Counted from the stretch's first letter, positions 41,936 through 53,382 are shown. The stretch is 64,000 nt of DNA from Cephalopachus bancanus (GCA_027257055.1 JAPVLO010000161.1:1488001-1552000), one strand, 5' to 3'. Numbers and translations: made by a program. The notes: generated from the letters alone by a model not told the origin.

Positions 41936-43590
41936 AGGTATGCCCCTTCCTCCCCTAGCAGTTTCCTTCAACTGTCAATCCCAACCCCCTCCCCTGACAG
42001 TTTTCCACTACTGCCAATCCTTTCTTATATTATTCTTATATTATTATAATTGCTCAAGTTCTACTTATGAGTGAGAACATATGGTACTATATTCTTTGTT
42101 TCTGAGATAGATCACTAAGTATGATCAACTCCAAATCCATCCAAGTTGCTGCGAAGTCCATATGTTTGTCCTTCTTTATGGCTGCATAATATTCCATTGT
42201 GTATATGTACCATATTTTTTAATCCAGTCCAGCTTCAATGGGCAACATAGTTGGTTCCGTGTTTTTGCTATTGTGAATAGAGTTGCAACAAACATACATA
42301 TGCAGGTATCTTTTTGGTAGAATTATTTTAGTTCCTCCAGATATATTCCCAATAGGGGAATTGCTGTGTCATATGGAATATCAATTTCAAGTTCTTTCAG
42401 AAATCACCACACTGTCTTCCAGAGAGGCTGCACTAGTTTGCATTCCCACCAGCAGTGTAGAAGCGTTCCTTTTTCTCCACATCCTCGCCAGCATCTGTTG
42501 TTTGGTTTATTAATGATGGTCATTCTTACTGGTGTTAAGTGGTATCTCAGTGTGGTTTTGATTTACATTTCTCTGATGATGAGCGAGGCTGAGCACTTTT
42601 TCATGAGTCTGTTGGCTGCCTGTATATCTTCTTTTGAGAAGTGTCTATTCATGTCTTTGCCCACTTTTTAATGGGGCTGCTTGTTTTTTTCCTTTCAGTG
42701 TGTGTGAGTTCCTTGTAGGTCCTAGATGTTATGCCTTTGTCAGATATATAGTTGGCAAATATTTTTTTCCCATTCTGGGGCTGTCTCCCTGCTCTCTTGA
42801 CAGTTTCTTTTGCTTTGCAGAAGCTCATTAGTTTGATGAGGTCCCACTTGTCTATCTTATTTCTTAAGGTATTAGCCTTTAGGGTTCTCAATAGGAATTA
42901 GTTGCCAGTTCCAATTTCCTTAAGGGTGTTTCCTGCATTTTCTAAGATTCTTATAGTTTGAGGTTTTACGTTTAGGTCTTTAATCCATTTAGAGTTAAAT
43001 TTTGTGTATGGTGATAGGTAGGGGTCCTGTTTCAATCTTCTGCATGTGGTCAGTCAGTTTTCTCAGCACCATTTACCCAATAGGTTTTCCTCTCCCCAGT
43101 GGTTGTTGTTGGAGGCTTTGTCAAAGATGAGTTGATTGAGGAATTGAGGCTTTGCTTCCGGAATCTCTATCCTGTTCCATTGGTCTATGTGCCTGTTCTT
43201 GTACCAATACCAGACTGTTTTGCTCACTGTAGCCTTATAGTAAAGTTTGAAGTCTGGAAGTGTGGTACCTCCTGCTTTGTTTCTTTTGCTAAGGATTGTT
43301 TTGGTTATTTGTGGTCATTTATGTTTTCATATGAATTTCTGTATTGTCATTTCCAGGTCTGAGAAGAACGATGTTGGTAACTTAATAGGCATTGTATTGA
43401 ATCTGTAGATTGCCTTCAGTAGGACGGACATTTTAGCAATGTTGATTCTTCCTATCCATGAGAATGAAATATTTTTCCATTTGTTTGTGTCTCTTGGATT
43501 TCTTTGAGCAGTGTTTTGTAGTTCTCATTGTAAAGGTCTTTCACTTCTCTGGTTAGGAAGATGCCGAGGTATTTCTTTTTTGTGTGGCTA
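41936..43590 (-). mobile_element. LINE-1, 5'-truncated, minus strand
   Basis: The plus strand shows an inverted 3' UTR (GAGGTATGCCCCTTCCTCCCC...GACAGTTTTCCACTACTGCC) then ORF2 from its C-terminus back to the RT/C-terminal junction near 43590 (CTTTCACTTCTCTGGTTAGGAAG). The usual poly(A) tail is absent: the left edge stops inside the 3' UTR at CATACCTCATC read antisense. The tail was lost, or the left boundary is a rearrangement breakpoint. All frames (such as 42366-42671) are antisense by-products. Confidence 0.9.
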
Positions 43591-43599
43591 ATATAATAC

Positions 43600-43875
43600 A
43601 TTTTTAACACTGGATATGTTGAGCTTTTTGGTGCCTATAGGATATATAACTGAAGAATTTAGAAAAGGCAATTCTGAATTTCAAGAGAGGTCACTGGTAG
43701 GTGATACTTGAAAGCATGGAAGTATACAAGGTGACTCAGAGTAACTGATGATTTAACCCATGGGAATACCTATTCATAGGTGATGGGCCAAAAAAAGGTA
43801 ATGAGAAGGCAATATCCCAGATGTAACAGAAGGAGAAATTAAAAGATTCTGGTGTTACACAGGAGAAGATGGTAC
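43600..43875 (-). mobile_element. L2-like element, right piece
   Basis: TATGTTGAGCTTTTTGGTGCCTATAGGATATATAAC and TTTCAAGAGAGGTCACTGG read like the internal part of an inverted L2. It is probably the continuation of 41505-41935 across the L1. 43876-44100 is unassigned. Confidence 0.5.
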
Positions 43876-44104
43876 TCAATGAGGGCCAAATGCCTTTAGC
43901 TCTTCCAAGTTCCACAAATGATCATGCCATATCTCACCCTGATGGTTTAGACCAGCAGCTTTGACCTTTCTAAAGTTCAACTTCACTTACCTTGGACCAG
44001 AATTGGCCTGGCATCTTTTAGGTTTGTTAATTCTTCTCTGAATCATTGTTCTTCACTGAAACTTTAGTAAAGGAGTTCACATACTTTTCCACTATTTCCA
44101 CAAA

Positions 44105-44430
44105 GACTCTTCCAAGTCTTCCTTTTCTGTTTCACACTCCCCTAAATTTCAAACACAATGAACTAATCTTGTTGCTGAATTTTCCATATTCTTTTAAGCT
44201 ACTGGTCTTGACTAGTTGTTTTTTTCTACATGGAATGTCTTTCCTGCCTCTTTCTGCCCTATGAATCTTATTTGCTCTTTTATATCCTTCTGGCTCATTG
44301 CTCCTGTGAAGGCTTCCTTAATTGTACCAGGTTGAGTTAGTTATTCGGCCTTCTGCGGTTTCTTGGCAAGACAGAAGTGGTTTGTTAGCAGTACACAACA
44401 CAATAATTGCTGTATATATTTACCTTCCGA
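44105..44430 (+). mobile_element. L2-like element; inverted-repeat arm B
   Basis: CTACATGGAATGTCTTTCCTGCCTCTTTCTGCCC, CCTGTGAAGGCTTCCTTAATTG and CAGGTTGAGTTAGTTATTC. It aligns with the reverse complement of 41627-41940 through both the L2-like part and a non-L2-looking stretch (TTTCTTGGCAA, CAGAAGTG, TTTG, TAGCAG). Confidence 0.6.
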
Positions 44431-44504
44431 GGTGCACTGGATCTTCCTATTTAATATCAAAGCACCTTGATATATATGATATGTACACATAGGCTCATTA
44501 ATGC

Positions 44505-44745
44505 AAGCCAGTGGTTCTCAGACTGTATTCCAAGGGCTAGCACCTTCTGAGTTTCTTGTTGGAAGTACAAATTCCTATTGGAAATATAATAGGCACCACC
44601 CCAGACCTATTAAATCAGAAACTCTGGATGAGAACCTGTGTTTTAACAAGATTTCTGAGAGATTTTGATACCTGCTCAAGTTTAGGAGCCTCAAAAGAGC
44701 CGCTGGATGTATGGTTTTAAAACACTGCAGATTCCTTGAACAAGG
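44505..44745 (+). mobile_element. MER5-type hAT-Charlie MITE
   Basis: CCAGTGGTTCTCAGACTG at the start and CACCACCCCAGACCTATTAAATCAGAAACTCTGGATG in the middle are MER5A-like. The right end is decayed. It is a non-autonomous DNA transposon. Confidence 0.78.
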
Positions 44746-45570
44746 TTCTATGACTCCTGACTTTGATAATGAATAGATGGAGTCCAAAAATGAAAAGATT
44801 CTGAAGTTTTCTTTTTAAGTGATATTATACTTTAATCATACATAATATCCATCTAATCTACACAATGATTATCTACAGGTCTTTGGGTCCTTATTATTAG
44901 TTAATTGGAGGGAAATTGGCAGATGCTGGGGTTATTGGCTGTCCAATTATCAATCATTGTTAAAAAGAACAGTAACTAAATGCCAAAGTCATGTAGCAGG
45001 AAACTTTTTCCTAATCTTTTGACAAGATGATAGCTGTAATAAGCCTTAATGTTTTTATATTTTACACTAAGATGTATAATACATATTTCTTTGAAATAAT
45101 TTGGCAATCAGTATGTCTTAAATTCATTTATTATATTCAACCTCATTTTGTAAGGAACTTGAAGCCATGTAAAGAAAATACATTATCAAAGTAGTAAACT
45201 AAAATATAATATTCAGATGACAAGCATAGAAAGAGACCTGGAAGTGTTCTCTTCTGCCAGACATTAACCTTTCGGCTATCGCAAGTAGGGTAACTGGGAA
45301 AGGTCCAGGGAGGCAACTGTAGTAACAGAAAGGCAGTTGGCTAGAGCAACGGCCAACTGGGTGATTATCTTTTTATCCAAAGAAACATTAAGATTATCAT
45401 AATTCCCTGACATTAATATTGCCATAATTCATTGAAAATGAGATTATGCATGTTGCATTATTTGTATAGTGATAGGAATATATATTTGAACTTGAGTGAC
45501 CATACAGGGCCATTTGCTCCCTGTCCTCTGTCCATAAGGTCATGTGCCTAAATATAAACCAGCTTGACCA
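44746..45570. other. Unassigned sequence
   Basis: No recognised repeat or gene; AT-rich, short frames only. Confidence 0.5.
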
Positions 45571-45576
45571 GACAAC

Positions 45577-46640
45577 ATGGATGACCACATGCAGAATATT
45601 AAAACAAGACCTCTACCTATTCCCATACACAAATATCAACTCCAATCTTCTGCAAAGCCAAAGAAACCATCAAGAGAGCAGGAAGACAGCCCACAGACTG
45701 GGAAAAATATTTGCCAACTATACGTCTGACAAAGACCTAACATCTAAGATCTACAAGAACCTCAAACATCCCGAAAAGAAAAAAGCAAACAGCCCCATTA
45801 CAAAGTGGGCAAAAGTTATGAATAGGCACTTCTCAAAAGAAGACAACAGATACATGAAAAAATGCTCAAACTCACAAGTCATCAAAGAAATGCAAATTAA
45901 AACTACACTGAGATACCACTTAACTCTAGTCAGGATGACCATCATTAATAACTCAAAAAACAACAGATGCTGGAGAGGATGTGGGGTAAAGGGAACACTT
46001 CTACACTGTTGGTAGGAGTATAAACTAGTAAAGCCTCTGTGAAAAACAGTGTGGTTATTCCTAAAAGATCTAAAATTGACTTTCCATATGACCCTGCAAT
46101 CCCCCTACTGGGAATACACCTAGAAGAACTCAAATCACTCTCTGAAAAACATACCTGCACACGTATATTTATCGCAGCATTGTTCACAGTAGCAAGAACA
46201 TGGAACCAACCATGCTGCCCATCAAAAGAGGACTGGATTAAAAAAATGTGGTACATATACACAATGGAATATTACACAGCCATAAAGAAGGACAAAATCA
46301 TGAACTTCACAGCAACCTGAATGGACTTAGAGTCTATAATACTCGGTGATGTATCACAGAAATAAAGAACTGAATATCACATGTACTCACTCATAAGCGG
46401 TCCTTGAACAATTATTTTAATACTATAAGAAAAGGATTGGCAGTAGCAGAAAACTGCCAAGGGAGGGGGCTGGGGGAGAAGGTGGGATTGGCAGTAGTGG
46501 GAATCTGCCAGGGGAGGGAGGGCATACCTCATCAACAAGGGTAAGGATAACTGCATAATGACCACATGTATACCTAACCCTGAATTGTACCCCACATCTT
46601 TAAAATAAAAAAATTAAAAGTGAAAAAAATTAATGAAATA
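45577..46640 (+). mobile_element. LINE-1 3' part, with internal deletion
   Basis: ORF2 C-terminal sequence from GACCACATGCAGAATATTAAAAC. A deletion fuses ATCAACTCC to AATCTTCTGCAAAGCC near 45643. ORF2 remnants: 45542-46015 includes the cysteine-rich [17 protein letters not shown]; after a frameshift, 46039-46320 has [27 protein letters not shown] and KMWYIYTMEYYTAIKKD. The 3' UTR (46430-46600) contains a local tandem duplication of the GGATTGGCAGTAG...CTGCCA block. Tail AAATAAAAAAATTAAAAG. It is dead. Confidence 0.92.
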
Positions 46641-47856
46641 AAATCTTCACCCTCTTTTGACTGTCATTTTATCAAATATGCGTTATTTAATCATATCTTT
46701 CCATACACATTAAAATTTTTTTGTTGTTTTCTCATTCTCACAAATAAATATCCAACTGATACCCAGGTAGTATCCATTTTATCTGGCACATAGTATACAA
46801 TAATGATATTTACTGAGAGTATGGAAGCATTACAACGTGGAAAGACTAGAAAATTGAGTAATCTGGCTTGTGGTCCAGATAACAGCACTATCAGATGTTT
46901 TTTATTTTTAGTGAATTACTTTGTTTACCTAAGTCTCAGTTTCTCACCTCTGAAATAAAAACATATTTAAAAAATTCCTTTACTAGCATGGATTAAAGAA
47001 GAAAAGAGAGTTATAAAACTACCTGTCTGGAAATTTTCCAGGACTAACCAACATGTCTGCTACATTCTTCAGAAGTTTCTGTAGGATCCCGGTGGGGGCT
47101 CCATTTCAAGTGAGCAGGGGTTGATTTATGATTTAGTCCAAGGGCCATGAGAAATTCAAGGGTCTAAATTGCTGTTTCCTTGAAATTATTCCGTTCCAGT
47201 GAACTCAGATGAAATGAGGCAAAATCAAGCTCTCATAGAAACCCTGGTGAAGCAAAACTGCTGATTCTCATGAGCCTCCAACCTGCCCCTGATAAATCTG
47301 CTGACACTATCTCAATCAGAGTCTCTCACAAGGTTAACCGTAGCCCCATCAACAAGAAGAAAGATGTAAGAGTGTCTCCTGACCTAAATTCTAGGAGCCA
47401 ACCCAGGTCATTTTTCTGTCAGTCTTTGAAAATACCCAGTTTGATGTTAAAGCCTTGTGTCAACCCCTCCAAAGCGAGAGCTGACACTCTGGTACCTACA
47501 ATGTGCATTCTAGGCTGGTTAGGGAGTCCTATGTGATATCTCACAGACATGGACCCTTTAAGGTCTCCAGAGAAGGGGAATCATGAACAGGGAAGCAATA
47601 ATAACCCTCTGTACTTTATATATGACATCTCATTTAAATTCACACTCAAGGTCACTGGTTTACAGTTGGGGAAACTGAGGCTTAAAGAGAGTTTAAAAAT
47701 GTCTGTCATCAGAGATTCTCAATTGCCTTAATTCAACATCTAATATCTTCTGGGGGAAAAAGTTCAGATCATTTGGAAGTTAGTGATTTAATTATGGGGG
47801 TGGATGATTTAAAACGGCAGTAAAGATTTTGTTTTGTTTTGTTTTGTTTTTCTGCT
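46641..47856. other. Mostly unassigned; MIR traces
   Basis: GTCTCAGTTTCTCACCTCTGAAATAAAAAC near 46933 (MIR, +) and TTACAGTTGGGGAAACTGAGGCTTAAAGAG near 47661 (MIR, -) are recognisable cores. An 88-codon frame at 47270-47536 has no motif. A (TTTTG)n patch lies at 47829-47850. Confidence 0.5.
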
Positions 47857-48367
47857 GGTCATGATGGTTAATTTCATGTGCTAATTTCAGTGGACCATAG
47901 GTGCTCAGAATAGACATTTTTTTCTGGACGTGTCTGGGAGGGTGTCTCTGGATGAGATTAGCATTTTAATCAGTGTACTCAGGAAAGTAGATTGTCCTTC
48001 CTAAAGTGGTTGGGAAAGATCCAATCCACTGAGGGCCTGAATAGAACAAGAAGAAGAGGAAGGAGGTATTCAACCTTGCAGGAAGGAAGGGGAGTCTTTT
48101 TCTTCCCACCAAGAAACACATCTCTTCTCCCCAACCTTTCTGAAAGCCTTTTGTCCTGCCTCACTGCTTGAGCTGGGACATCTCATCGCATCTTTTCATG
48201 GCCCTCAGATGGGGATTTATTTTACTGCCTCCCTGGTCTTCAGGCCTTTGGACTCAGACTCAATTATATCATCCACTTTCCTGGGTCTCCAGCTTGCAGT
48301 TGGCAGAGATGGCATGTTGTAGGACGTTTTAGCCTCATAATTATGCGAACCAATTTCTCACAATAAA

Positions 48368-48410
<43 letters not shown>

Positions 48411-48451
48411 GCCTATTATTTCCGTTTCTCTGGAGATCCCTGACTAATACA
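47857..48451 (+). mobile_element. MLT2-type ERVL LTR
   Basis: TGATGGTTAATTTCATGTGCTAATTTC, TGTCTGGGAGGGTGTCTCTGGATGAGATTAGC, GAGGGCCTGAATAGAACAAG, TGCTTGAGCTGGGACATC and TCTCTGGAGATCCCTGACTAATACA. A TG microsatellite (48369-48408) replaces the usual TA-rich stretch near its end. Confidence 0.88.
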
Positions 48452-48485
48452 GTAATACAATTGGGTAAGATCACGTTTTGCCAAC
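48350..48485 (+). repeat. Duplicated block, copy A
   Basis: It covers the last ~100 bases of the MLT2 LTR plus 34 bases of downstream flank (GTAATACAATTGGGTAAG...). The partner is at 50072-50229 in the same orientation. Apart from the length of the TG run the two are nearly the same. Confidence 0.9.
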
Positions 48486-49635
48486 TTTTCTACAGAGGTT
48501 AGCAACATTTCTGAAGTGTTTGCCAAAGGTCTGTCATGTTATTTAGAGGAAATAAAAAAAGCCCGTGGGCCCCTGATGGGGTATGAACTCTGAAGAAGGA
48601 TGGGAAACAGAAAGTTGACTGTCAGGAGAGTGAAAATGAAGAGGGGTGAATTATCACAAGAAGGGATATGGTGGTAAAAATTGTAAAAATTTTAAAAAAC
48701 AGATAATAAATGGACATCTTCCAGGATTTTAGGAAAAGTCCTAAGTCTTTTTGGCAGCCAGGGCACATCTGGGAGAGAATTGGAGGAAAATAAAATAGTG
48801 ATGTGATATTAAGATCAGACATTTTAGCTACAAAATTGCTGTTAGAAAAGTGGCCCTTCACTTACTCGGAGCATCTTAACGAGAAGGGAGCCATGATCCA
48901 GTAGTGGGCCACATACCACGCAGGCTTCATCCATGAGTCAGGAGACTTTCAGAAAGGTGGGGAAGAAGAGATGTGTTTCATGGTGGGAAGATAAGGACTC
49001 CCCTTCCTTTCTGCAAGGTTTGTGTAAACCCAAAGGGAGACTTCTAAGCTGCCTAGGGGGTTTCCCTTGAGCTGCACTGCTGTAGAGAAACATCTCCACA
49101 GCTGCCCTGGGTTCTCTAGAAGGGACCTTAGCTTTGCGAAATAGAGGCAGCTTTGAGGAATCTCTGCACGTACTTTGAAATGAGTTCCCAATCTAGTCTT
49201 AGACCAACTCAAAAGATGAGGAGGAGGAAGCAGACGAAGAGGAGGAGGAAAAAGCAACTATGCTAGCTTTGCCAAGTTAGCAGGATGAGATCACCAAAGC
49301 TGAGATCTGAGGGCAAATAGAAGAATGTGGACAAGACATCAAAATCAGGTTTCTGCAGGAAGAGAGGGATCAGAGGTAGAGCCAGCTTTATGAGCAAAGT
49401 TGGGAAGATGAGAGGTGCCAAATCAAAGCATGGTGGACATGCACGTCTGACTCTAGTGGTCAAATCCAAAGTTAAAAGGAAGCTGACACTTTGTCCTCAA
49501 CCCTTTAAACAGACCCGTTTGCACCAAGAAAGCTTGTCATTAGGATCAGATAAATATCCGGGCTTTAATCTCTAGCACTGATCCAGACAATTGCTCACTC
49601 ACCTAGACTCATCCTCCCTCTACTCTTTCTTGGGT
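48486..49635. other. Unassigned sequence (1.1 kb)
   Basis: A purine-rich GAGGAGGAGGAAG patch lies near 49215-49254. Frames at 48949-49257 (-) and 49263-49469 (-) have no recognisable domain. Confidence 0.5.
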
Positions 49636-49990
49636 TTCTGGTTACCTATTGCTGCATAATAACCCATGCCCAAATGTAGTTGTATAAACTAACCACCTTA
49701 TTGTGTTCATGGCTTCTATGGATCAGTAGAAATTATCTGTGTCTACTCCATGGTGCCTAGGGCCTCAGCCAGAAGGACTCATATGGCTGGAGGGTGACAT
49801 CTGGAGGGCTGGATTCATCTGGAGACTTCTTCACTCACATATCTGTATCTGATCTGGGATGACTCAGACTAGCTTTAGTGGAAGCTGATGGTCCACATGT
49901 TTGGGCTTCTTTGCAGCATAGTGACTTCAGAATAGTCAGTGGTAGCTCAGGGATCCAAAAGCAAGGGTCCAAGAAAACAAGATAGAAACT
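49636..49990. repeat. Ancient interspersed repeat, family unresolved
   Basis: TTTCTGGTTACCTATTGCTGCATAATAACCC, TGGCTGGAGGGTGACATCTGG and GGATTCATCTGGAGACTTCTTCACTCACAT belong to an old repeat type I have seen but cannot name reliably. It may be the same type as 3005-3275. Confidence 0.5.
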
Positions 49991-50071
49991 GCTTGGCCTC
50001 ACATTAATACGTCCCACAGTGTGTCGTCCATTGTACGCTATACATGAAAACAAGCGTAGGTCTGCTTATGT

Positions 50072-50088
50072 CCAATTTCTCACAATAA

Positions 50089-50152
<64 letters not shown>

Positions 50153-50229
50153 GCGCCTATTGGTTCTGTGTCTCTGGAGATCCCTGACTAATACAGTAAT
50201 ACAATTCGGTAAGATCACATTTTGCCAAC
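50072..50229 (+). repeat. Duplicated block, copy B
   Basis: CCAATTTCTCACAATAAAT, a TG run of about 60 bases, CTGGAGATCCCTGACTAATACAG and TAATACAATTCGGTAAGATCAC. It is an extra copy of the MLT2 end together with the flank that follows copy A. No LTR body lies upstream of it. Confidence 0.9.
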
Positions 50230-50540
50230 ACAGAACACACACCTCCCAATTCAGCGGGAGAGTATGGAAAATTTTGTGGTCATGCCACTCTTATCTTCTT
50301 GGGCGTGTCTCTTCTGCCTTGCCTCTTCATGCCAAGGTCTATGAATCTTTTCTGGATCTCTTATTCTCTGTGACATATCCAGATATGTATATCCTGTATT
50401 TTTCCAGACACAAATTTGGTTATTGTATTTCCAATAGCTAAGGTCAAATGGTTCCCAGGGTTTGTAGGATTTGGGCTGGCCTCATGGTGAAGTAGAGATG
50501 TCCCAGTTTTGGAGACAGAGGACCCCAGTATCCAATGGTT
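50230..50540. other. Unassigned sequence
   Basis: Nothing recognised. Confidence 0.5.
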
Positions 50541-50682
50541 TACCAGTCCCTTGCTAAGTCCTGTGCATGCATTCTCTTATTGGTTCCTTATAACAACTCC
50601 AGTGAGGAAACTAGAGCTCAGAATGCTAAGTCATTTGTCCAGGGTCCTACATCTAAGTCAGGGACAGAACCACAATGTAAAC
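50541..50682 (-). mobile_element. MIR SINE fragment
   Basis: TCCTTATAACAACTCCAGTGAGGAAACTAGAGCTCAG and TCATTTGTCCAGGGTCCTACATCTAAGTCAGGGACAGAACC form an inverted MIR core, with the next Alu inserted at its end. Confidence 0.75.
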
Positions 50683-50688
50683 CATCAG

Positions 50689-50985
50689 TTTTTTTTTTTT
50701 TTTTTTGAGTTGGAGTCTCATTCTGTTGCCCAGACTGGAGTGCAGTAGCTGCTCCCGGCCACAGCAGCCTTGACCAGCTGGGCTCTGGCGATTCTTCCGC
50801 CTCAGCCTTCCAAGTAGCCGGAATAACAGGCATGCGCTACCACGCCCAGCTGATTTTTTTTGATTTATTGTAGAGATGAGGTCTCGCTACCCAGGCAAGT
50901 CTCTAACCCGCGGGCTCAGGCAATCCACTCACCTCAGCCTCCCAAAGGTGCAGGATTACAAGCTGAGCCACCGAGCCCACTTAAA
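50689..50985 (-). mobile_element. Alu, full length
   Basis: Poly(T), GAGTTGGAGTCTCATTCTGTTGCCC to GGTGCAGGATTACAAGCTGAGCCACCGAGCCC. Lineage type, moderately diverged. Confidence 0.96.
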
Positions 50986-51099
50986 TTGCCATGCTATACA
51001 CCTCTCTTGCCAATGTCATTCTGTGCATAATTCTGGCTCTCTCTACTTGAGTATGCAGTAAATATATAGCTGCATTTTCTGCCCCCTTCATTCCTGCAC

Positions 51100-51415
51100 C
51101 ATGGTTGATTAGCGTCATTTAACCAGTACTGACCCCTGAATTATAAGCAGAGGTAACAAATGTCATTTCTGGGGCAAGCATTGAACTGCAGGTGCAAGAC
51201 TGCTCCAGAGCAAGACTCTGATTCAGAGTTTTCTCTTTCTTCAGGCAAGAAGTTTGGCATTACCTGAGATGGTAGCTGCTAACTCAGCCTGGGTCCCATA
51301 GCTCCCTGCCAACCCATGATGCATGCAGCACGAGTGAGAAATAAACATTTATGGTTTTAAACCACTGAGCATTTGATCTGTTATCCAGCATAATCTGGAC
51401 TATTCTGACCGACCA
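51100..51415 (+). mobile_element. Old LTR, 3' part
   Basis: GAGTGAGAAATAAACATTTATGGTTTTAAACCACTGAGCATTTG and CTGGACTATTCTGACCGACCACA match the R-U5 end of an old ERVL-type LTR (AATAAA followed by GCCACTGAG...). The start is not defined. Confidence 0.55.
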
Positions 51416-51424
51416 CATCATGTC

Positions 51425-51568
51425 TTTGATCTTCATTCCTTGGATGTAAAATGGAATTATAATTACTACCTAGAGGGACTAGCAAATCCACTGGAAATAG
51501 TGTATGTGTGTAAAACATCTAACTCAGTGTTTAATCTAAAGTAGGATGTAATAAAGGCAGGACATTAT
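51425..51568 (+). mobile_element. MIR SINE fragment
   Basis: CCTTGGATGTAAAATGGAATTATAATTACTACC and TAAAACATCTAACTCAGTG are the MIR 3' half. Confidence 0.65.
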
Positions 51569-51582
51569 CACTATAACATTTG

Positions 51583-52125
51583 AGGGGGACCCCCAAAAAA
51601 GCAGAATTTCGTTATTAAAAATTCTGTATTTATTCTTCCATGGTTAAGCTTCAGTCACCTTCAAAGTAATCTCCATTTGATGCAATACACCTACCTAGAA
51701 ACTTTTTCCACTGCTCAAAACGGCTTTTGAACTCGTCAATTTTGATGCCTTTTAGTGCTTCTGCTGTTTTTTTTTTATTTCACCTCTTCCACGCCGGTAA
51801 AATGTTTCCCTCTGAGGACTTTTCTTCATCCAGGGAAATACACAAAAGTCACTTGGGGTGAGATCAGGTGAACAGGGAGGGTGGGGCATGGAGGTCATGC
51901 TGTTCTTGGTCAAAAACTGCTAAACACTCAGCACGGTGTGAACAGGTGCGTTGTTGCCATGGTGGAAGAACCAGTCATCTGTTTTCCACAACTCGGGACT
52001 TTTCTTCTGCAAATCATGACACAATCTTTTCAAAACTTCTAGATAAAAACTTTGGTTGACTGTTAGATCCAGGGTAAAAAAATTCTGTGTGTACTTACAA
52101 GGGCCTGCCCTCCACAAGATGATTC
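51583..52125 (-). pseudogene. Mariner transposase remnant (C-terminal half) with one terminal repeat
   Basis: On the minus strand, residues LTVNQSFYLEVLKRL...PELWKTDDWFFHHGNNAPVHTVLSV are the middle of a mariner DD34D transposase, the cut-and-paste enzyme that acts at TA sites. The second catalytic Asp, expected before the Asn-Ala-Pro motif, is replaced by Gly-Asn. Further C-terminal pieces (HFTGVEEVK near 51790, WKKF/EYFEG region near 51700) are frameshifted. The end at 51583 (GAGGGGGACCCCCAAAAAAGC) looks like the terminal inverted repeat. The N-terminal DNA-binding part is missing. The element is dead. Confidence 0.78.
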
Positions 52126-53380
52126 TGTGTTTTGTTTGTTTTGTTTTGCTTTGTTTTCCATCCCCTCTTGTATATGGAGGACACACAGTGTTGAACAGAA
52201 TGGGAATTAGGCAAGCTAAGCCCCATTCATGCAACAACAGCCTCAAGCTTCCGCCGACAGAGACTTCTTTATTAGTTGCAAACACCTGTGTGGCACCTGT
52301 CGGCTTTCAGCAGGATGGTGCCAGGATTTAGGGAAGTCAGAGAGAAGAAAGGTGGAGAGTGAGGAGAAGCAGAGTTGTTATGGCTTCTTAGGATATGATG
52401 TTTGCCAGAATCATGAATGGGAAGTTAGTAAAAGTTAAGCCCAGTAGGTGAAATTCAGACAGCAGAGCCAACCACTTCTCTGCTATTTTACCCTGGTTTG
52501 GGTTACAAGAATAAATGTATGAAACTGACGTTCCCAAAATAAATTTATTTCATAACCAAATGACAACCAGATATATACCAAAAAACCATGATTTAAAAAT
52601 TGAGCTTCATTTCCCTCTAGACGAAGAATTTTGAACACTTACCCTAGCGGGAACTGAGGAAGTGCCTCTTATTCAAATGGATGCCGGTCTATGATTGTCC
52701 AATTATTCACTGCATTCTGTCTTTGATGGCCCAGATGTTCTCAATTTCTTGTAATAAGTTCTTTCATCTGAAAAGTTGTTCTACTCAGAAATGCAAAATC
52801 CTCTACAGCTCGCCGGCTTTTTTTGATGAACTGGTATAATTGGCCTTCAATTTGCTTATTGTTTTGCAATAGAAAGCCCAAGTTTAATTTCATTTCTGTA
52901 AACCTGTAGATAAGAGCCGACCACTCCACCACTTAAGTCATTCTCATTACAATCCACTTTGGTTGTGCTCACGCCTCAGAAGCCACTGTTATGACAAGAT
53001 TGTAGCAAAATTTTTTTTTTCTTTTCTTTATTTTTCTCCTAAAAAAAAAATCTCCCATAGCAAAATATTTAAATTTGATTTAATAACAATATTCATTGGG
53101 CACCTCTTCTTGAAAAAGTGACAACTTTTTAGCATATGTAATGATTAATCAATGGAGTATTATCTTTAGTCACCAATCTAACCATATCAAATCAATATCT
53201 ATTGAGCTCCTACTATGATCCTTCAACCAGGTAAGACCTGTAGGATATGCCAACATGTGAGAACAGCACCTAGCCTAGTTGTTTCTTGTCATCTATTTGT
53301 GGGGGTTGAGTATATTCATAATAAAAATAGAACAAATTACCAATAACAGATGATTAAATTTACTCATTTAAAAACCATTG
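52126..53380. other. Unassigned sequence (1.25 kb)
   Basis: A TTTTG-rich patch at 52131-52157 is followed by sequence with AATAAAGAAG on the minus strand. T-rich and A-rich runs lie near 53010-53050. TATTGAGCTCCTACTATGATCC near 53200 is an inverted L2 terminus. Confidence 0.45.
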
Positions 53381-53382
53381 GG

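Noticed and set aside
42366..42671. 101-codon frame with [31 protein letters not shown]
   Set aside because: This is the antisense reading of L1 ORF2. Near-identical peptides occur antisense to every L1 in the window (25.1, 45.8 kb).
50019..50441. 140-codon frame through the TG repeat
   Set aside because: The frame is open only because a TG run has no stops. It begins in unassigned sequence and ends without a domain.
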